Positions 60,570-64,000 of a DNA stretch of 64,000 bases are shown one piece after another (position 1 is the first letter of the stretch; each line of letters starts with the position of its first letter). The position numbers and the translations under genes are program-made. This stretch comes from JAJFJD01 sp965228425. GTDB lineage: Bacteria > Pseudomonadota > Alphaproteobacteria > UBA8366. Where the stretch lies: contig OZ245815.1 of the NCBI GenBank assembly GCA_965228425.1, positions 4,216,001-4,280,000 on the forward strand. Reading direction: 5' to 3'. The notes under the pieces are model-generated. The model ran no database searches and was not told where the DNA came from. It saw only the letters and a list, made by a program, of their open reading frames with translations.

Positions 60570-61607
60570 TTAGAAGGGATAAAGGAAATACCCATCATAT
60601 CCACGGGTGCCGTTTTCCTGCGCATAGCGCCGGACGTCTTCCAACCCGCCGGTGTCGATGACATAGTAGGTATAGTCGATGTTTTGTCCGTTCCAGCTCT
60701 CTTTGAACGCGCGTACACCTGTCAGGTTGGTCCCGGAACCGCCGAAGTTCCATGACTTGAACCCATCCGCGGCGCAATCAAGCATGCTCTCAAAAATCAC
60801 CGCGGTAAGCGGCTGGACGTTTCGGTGTTCCAGGTCGAACGCGGGTGTCAGATACTCGACCCACTCTCGCCAGCCACATACAAAAAGTGCCGCGATAGCT
60901 TCGCCATCCCGCCGCCCGAGATAGAGACGCCCTTCCACCGAATCTTCTGCTAGCCCGGATATTAGTCCGTCAAAGAATTCGCGTGATTTCGGCTGAACAC
61001 CCATCGCCTGCATCTGCGCCTCGTGCCACATAAGCAACAGCGATACCGCGTCCTCGGATTCGTCCCGCTCGACGGTAATTCCGCTTTTCCAACATTTGCG
61101 ACGAAGGTTCGATCGGGTGAGGCCTGATAGGCTCTCGTAGAGTGATTCTTTGTCGTCCATCCCATCTAGAGATTTGACATGCGCGACTCTGGCGGACTCC
61201 GCCGCGATAGCCACCCGGCCTGCATATCGGCTTCGATACTCATCCTTCAACGGATGGATTACGTTGAGGCTCATGACCTTCTCGCTGCGAAGATAGTCGA
61301 CCGCGGTCCCGAGCGTTGCATCAAATGCTCCCGGCGACTTCGCTAGGATTCCGCCATGGGATCCAAAATACGGGCTTGAGTTCGCAATGAACCCGGCCGG
61401 ACCTTGCTTCGAAAATATCGGCATCCATCCGACAATGTCCCCAACGGTATCGCGCGTAACGACGGAAACAACCGAGCTTTCAGTCTCGCGTTCGATAATC
61501 TTTCGCCATGTTCCGGTATGGTAGAGTTGGGCAGCATCGTGAGACTCGATAAAGGCGCGGACATCCGATTCGTCAGAAGACGCACCTGATGTCACATCCG
61601 ATTTCAA
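60570..61607 (-). CDS. FemAB/GNAT-superfamily acyl- or aminoacyltransferase
   Basis: 345 aa with a double GNAT-like fold. Signature stretches are YHTGTWRKIIERE at the start, ANSSPYFGSHGGILAKS, TRSNLRRKCWKSGITVERDE (basic stretch typical of the FemAB-like/BioF2-like group), EGRLYLGRRDGEAIAALFVCGW and WNFGGSGTNLTGVRAFKESWN near the end. Relatives include FemX and the CelD/BcsL group; they move amino acids from aminoacyl-tRNA or acyl groups from thioesters. TTG 61607 is supported by GAGGAAGG just upstream. It follows the DegT aminotransferase, so it probably acylates the new amino group of the sugar. Confidence 0.82.
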   Translation of the reverse strand: MKSDVTSGASSDESDVRAFIESHDAAQLYHTGTWRKIIERETESSVVSVVTRDTVGDIVGWMPIFSKQGPAGFIANSSPYFGSHGGILAKSPGAFDATLGTAVDYLRSEKVMSLNVIHPLKDEYRSRYAGRVAIAAESARVAHVKSLDGMDDKESLYESLSGLTRSNLRRKCWKSGITVERDESEDAVSLLLMWHEAQMQAMGVQPKSREFFDGLISGLAEDSVEGRLYLGRRDGEAIAALFVCGWREWVEYLTPAFDLEHRNVQPLTAVIFESMLDCAADGFKSWNFGGSGTNLTGVRAFKESWNGQNIDYTYYVIDTGGLEDVRRYAQENGTRGYDGYFLYPF

Positions 61608-61655
61608 AGCCCTTCCTCAAGCTGCAAATCACCGGGCATAGAAGCTGCGGTCAGC

Positions 61656-62762
61656 TCAACCACGTGCGACCGCCAAACGCAATTTTTCCACCACCATGTC
61701 GACGTCATCTTCCGTCATTCCATTTATCAACGGTAGCGTCAGGGACTGCCGCTCCGCATTGAATGAGTTCGGCAATGAACCGGGGTGATACCCAAATCGA
61801 GAGAATGCCGGGTGCGCGTGCATCGCATATGTACCAAGCGTCGTCTCAATGCCATCTTCCTTGAGCAGTGCAATGACTCGATCCCGGGCAACCCTATCCG
61901 CCAACAGAATGACGAAAGATTGGAAGGATAACTCTTGACTGGTGCCGCTGAGAGGAACAGACACGAAGTTCAGCGCCTCCAGCCTCTGCAAATACAACTG
62001 CGCCACACGCCGGCGCTCGTCAACGACAGCGTCGATGCGCTTGAGTTGCGCCAAGCCAAGAGCCGCCTGCACTTCGCTCATACGGTAGTTGAAACCGTTC
62101 TCGACGAACTGCATCGTACCATCCACGACCTTACTACCGTGGTTCCGGAGAATGCTAAGGGTCGCATGCAGATGATCGTCATTCGTCGTAATCATACCCC
62201 CTTCACCGGTTGTCAGAATCTTACGGGGATGAAAGCTAAAGGCCGCCGCCCCTCCAACCGCGCCACAGCGCAATCCGTTAGAATTTGAGGTCACCGCGCA
62301 AGCGGCATCTTCGAGAACCCAGAGACCTGTATCGGCGGCAAATCGCTCTATCTCAGTCGCTGAAACCGGTTGACCGAATGGATGAATGATCATGATCGCC
62401 TTGGTCCGGGACGTCACCTTCGCCCGCGCGTCATCCAAGTCCAGTTCGAAGCGGCCCGGCTCACAATCAACAAGGACCGGTGTGGCTCCGGTCTGTATGA
62501 TCGCGTTTCCGGATGCCGGGAACGTGAAATCAGAAACAAGGACTTCGTCACTCGGCCCGATGCCATATGACACGAGACACATATGAAGCGCCGTCGTCGC
62601 CGAGGTTGTGGTAACCGCGTGCTTTACCCCAATGTAGGCAGCAAACTCGCGTTCGAAGGCGGCGACATAGGGACCGGACGTAAGGCGACCGGAATCGAGG
62701 ATGGCCTTAATGTCGTCCGCGACTTCGTCGAAGGAAATATCAGGCTTGATCAACGGGATCAT
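61656..62762 (-). CDS. DegT/DnrJ/EryC1/StrS-family sugar aminotransferase
   Basis: 368 aa. PLP features: TTTSATTALHMCLVSYGIGP, VSDFTFPASGNAI, VLEDAACAVTS and FSFHPRKILTTGEGGMI with the Schiff-base Lys, then NGFNYRMSEVQAALGLAQLKR. The product of the overlapping SDR gene (4-bp overlap, ATGA) is its likely keto-sugar supplier. Together with the FemAB-like transferase, methyltransferase and acetyltransferase downstream it forms an amino-sugar cassette. It differs from the DegT protein at 35163-36326 in length and motifs, so the two make different amino sugars or act at different ring positions. Confidence 0.93.
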   Translation of the reverse strand: MIPLIKPDISFDEVADDIKAILDSGRLTSGPYVAAFEREFAAYIGVKHAVTTTSATTALHMCLVSYGIGPSDEVLVSDFTFPASGNAIIQTGATPVLVDCEPGRFELDLDDARAKVTSRTKAIMIIHPFGQPVSATEIERFAADTGLWVLEDAACAVTSNSNGLRCGAVGGAAAFSFHPRKILTTGEGGMITTNDDHLHATLSILRNHGSKVVDGTMQFVENGFNYRMSEVQAALGLAQLKRIDAVVDERRRVAQLYLQRLEALNFVSVPLSGTSQELSFQSFVILLADRVARDRVIALLKEDGIETTLGTYAMHAHPAFSRFGYHPGSLPNSFNAERQSLTLPLINGMTEDDVDMVVEKLRLAVARG

Positions 62763-63742
62763 CGACGGTTCCGGCTCCTATACCACTCGACAGTTTTCGT
62801 TAGCCCGTCCTCCAGAGTCGTCGGCGCGACATCGCCGATCAACGCCTTTGCCTTATCGACGCCCGCCAGGTGCCGCCGGACATCGGCGGTCCGGCCGGGC
62901 TGCCAATCGATTTCGCCGTCATAGCCGAGCGCCTCGCTGATGCCCTCGACAATCGCCTTGATCGTGGTCTCCCGGCCGCTCGCGAGATTGAAAACACCGC
63001 CCCGGGCATCCTCGCTTTTCGCGAAACGCATCAGCCCGTCCACGGTATCCTGTACATACACGAAATCGCGCGTCTGCAATCCGTCGCCCTGGATGACGGG
63101 TTTGCCGCCGTTGAGAATGCGCTTGATCGTGAGCGGCACGATCGCCGCCAACGCGCCGTCGTTCTGCCGTGGACCATAGTTGTTGAAGGGCCGAACCGTC
63201 GTGACGTTGATGTCGTACTGATTGACGTAAGACGCGAGCGCCAGGTCGGCCGCCGCCTTTCCCGCCGCATACGTCGTTTCCGCCAGCATGGGATGGTCCT
63301 CGTCCATCGGCGTCCGCACGGCGGATCCATAAACCTCGGATGTCGAGACGTGGACAAGCCGGTCATAGGCGCCGCCCCGCAGCAGGTCCGCGAGGATCAA
63401 GGCGATATCGAGATTGACGCTGCAAGCGCCAGCGGGATTGAAAAATGAATAGAGCAATGCCTTGGTCGCCAAGTTGAATACGATATCCGGCTTCTCGGCA
63501 TCAATGACCGCTTCCATGGCCGTTCGTTCGCCGGCGTCTTCGCGGTAGAGCTGGAATCGGTCCTGTTGCTCGGCCGCGGAATCGATATTTTCCATCTTGC
63601 CGAGAAAAAAATTGTCGACGACGGCAACGCGCGCGCAGCCCGCGGCCAACAGAGCATCCACCAGATGGCTTCCGACGAAACCCGCGCCGCCGGTCACGAC
63701 GGCACGCATGCCCGAAAAATCCGGTCGTTGGGACATCGCCAT
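62759..63742 (-). CDS. NAD-dependent epimerase/dehydratase (extended SDR)
   Basis: 327 aa. NAD motif VTGGAGFVGSHLVDALLAAG, VDNFFLGKMENID, STSEVYGSA and catalytic YAAGK (YxxxK) are intact, followed by RPFNNYGPRQNDGA and the QTRDFVYVQDTVDGL segment typical of sugar-nucleotide epimerases and dehydratases. It probably makes the 4-keto or epimerised sugar used by the next gene. ATG 63742 is chosen because AAGG lies 9 bp upstream; a GTG at 63751 overlapping the upstream stop (GTGA) is the alternative. Substrate could be UDP-GlcNAc or a dTDP sugar; undecided. Confidence 0.88.
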   Translation of the reverse strand: MAMSQRPDFSGMRAVVTGGAGFVGSHLVDALLAAGCARVAVVDNFFLGKMENIDSAAEQQDRFQLYREDAGERTAMEAVIDAEKPDIVFNLATKALLYSFFNPAGACSVNLDIALILADLLRGGAYDRLVHVSTSEVYGSAVRTPMDEDHPMLAETTYAAGKAAADLALASYVNQYDINVTTVRPFNNYGPRQNDGALAAIVPLTIKRILNGGKPVIQGDGLQTRDFVYVQDTVDGLMRFAKSEDARGGVFNLASGRETTIKAIVEGISEALGYDGEIDWQPGRTADVRRHLAGVDKAKALIGDVAPTTLEDGLTKTVEWYRSRNRR

Positions 63743-63747
63743 TGTGA

Positions 63748-64000
63748 TCACCCTTCTTGGAGACAGTCTTGTATGAGGCGGACGAGGCGCAACACGGCCA
63801 ATCCATCTTGGCCAGGCGTAATTGGCGGCACGTCCTCCATAATAACTTGCACGAAGTGGCCCAACTCCATTTGTAACGGCTCCGTCCGACGAACGTGAAC
63901 ACGTTCCATAGCAATATCGAGGGCATAATCGCCAAACCCGGACACGCCCTCCTTTGGGACCTTTATCGTATCCTGATGATAAACTTCGATACTTTGGTCG
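63748..64000 (-). CDS. Gfo/Idh/MocA-type oxidoreductase, C-terminal end only (cut by window edge)
   Basis: The reading frame is open to the right edge and ends with the TGA at 63748-63750. The visible 83 residues finish ELGHFVQVIMEDVPPITPGQ, then DGLAVLRLVRLIQ, which is the closing helix of Gfo/Idh/MocA sugar dehydrogenases (the family pattern is hF-x-x-x-I-x-x-x-x-P-x-x-x-G-x-DG). The first, NAD-binding half is outside the window. It precedes the SDR/aminotransferase pair and may be the WbpB-like 3-dehydrogenase of an amino-sugar uronate route. The start and full motifs cannot be checked here. Confidence 0.7.
   Translation of the reverse strand, partial: DQSIEVYHQDTIKVPKEGVSGFGDYALDIAMERVHVRRTEPLQMELGHFVQVIMEDVPPITPGQDGLAVLRLVRLIQDCLQEG

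Overview
The window is almost wholly a surface-polysaccharide (capsule, exopolysaccharide or O-antigen) biosynthesis region. Coding DNA is GC-rich with strong GC bias, intergenic gaps are AT-rich, genes often overlap by 4 bp (ATGA/GTGA), and GTG and TTG starts are common. Gene content (bi-domain oxidoreductase with heparinase II/III protein, AlgD-type dehydrogenase, WbaP-type transferase, SPOR protein) suggests a Gram-negative alphaproteobacterium, perhaps of the Rhodospirillales. That placement is an inference from gene style; no taxonomic marker is present. I saw no tRNA, rRNA, transposase or CRISPR array.

Layout. (1) 1-9915, plus strand: asparagine-synthetase-like amidotransferase (first codons off the left edge), bi-domain oxidoreductase, heparinase II/III protein, GDP-mannose 6-dehydrogenase, a GT4 glycosyltransferase and a UDP-glucuronate decarboxylase-like SDR, closed by a bidirectional terminator. 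(2) 10012-14861, minus strand: a carrier-protein module of SsuD-like flavin monooxygenase, stand-alone adenylating ligase, GNAT and acyl carrier protein, with an LpxL/HtrB-like acyltransferase upstream. (3) 15359-18411, plus strand: two Wzx-type flippases. (4) 18456-19916, minus strand: a second acyl carrier protein paired with a large GNAT-type transferase. (5) 20613-37380: a segment bounded by two perfect 1,082-bp direct copies of one SDR gene. Between them lie a methyltransferase, galE, a beta-helix lipoprotein, a class III aminotransferase, GT4, a Wzy/WaaL-type polymerase or ligase, a third flippase, a GMC oxidoreductase, a NUDIX protein and a DegT aminotransferase. (6) 37618-41970, plus strand: a large envelope protein with peptidoglycan-binding and SPOR domains, then the WbaP-type initiating transferase and a bidirectional terminator. 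(7) 42044-64000, minus strand: about twenty tightly packed genes, transcribed from the right edge leftward. They are a Gfo/Idh/MocA oxidoreductase (partial), SDR, DegT aminotransferase, FemAB/GNAT-like transferase, methyltransferase, NeuD/PglD-like acetyltransferase, GH43-like protein, N-acetyl-sugar amidotransferase, glycosyltransferase, HisF-like protein, polytopic membrane protein, GT4, wecB, CgeB-like glycosyltransferase, ABC exporter, LpxD-like N-acyltransferase, polysaccharide deacetylase, GT4, methyltransferase, GT4 and a glutathione S-transferase.

How it fits together (inference): sugar nucleotides are made (GDP-ManA, UDP-Xyl, UDP-Gal, UDP-ManNAc and a diamino or amidino sugar). A WbaP-type enzyme primes undecaprenyl phosphate, several glycosyltransferases extend the unit, Wzx proteins flip it and a Wzy/WaaL protein polymerises or ligates it. 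Heparinase-like and beta-helix proteins may trim or epimerise a uronic-acid-containing product. The most interesting part is the two-locus carrier-protein module. A DltA-like ligase retains the aspartate that binds an amino group, and it sits with two ACPs, a flavin monooxygenase and GNAT-type transferases. This suggests that an oxidised aminoacyl or acyl group is built on an ACP and attached to the glycan.
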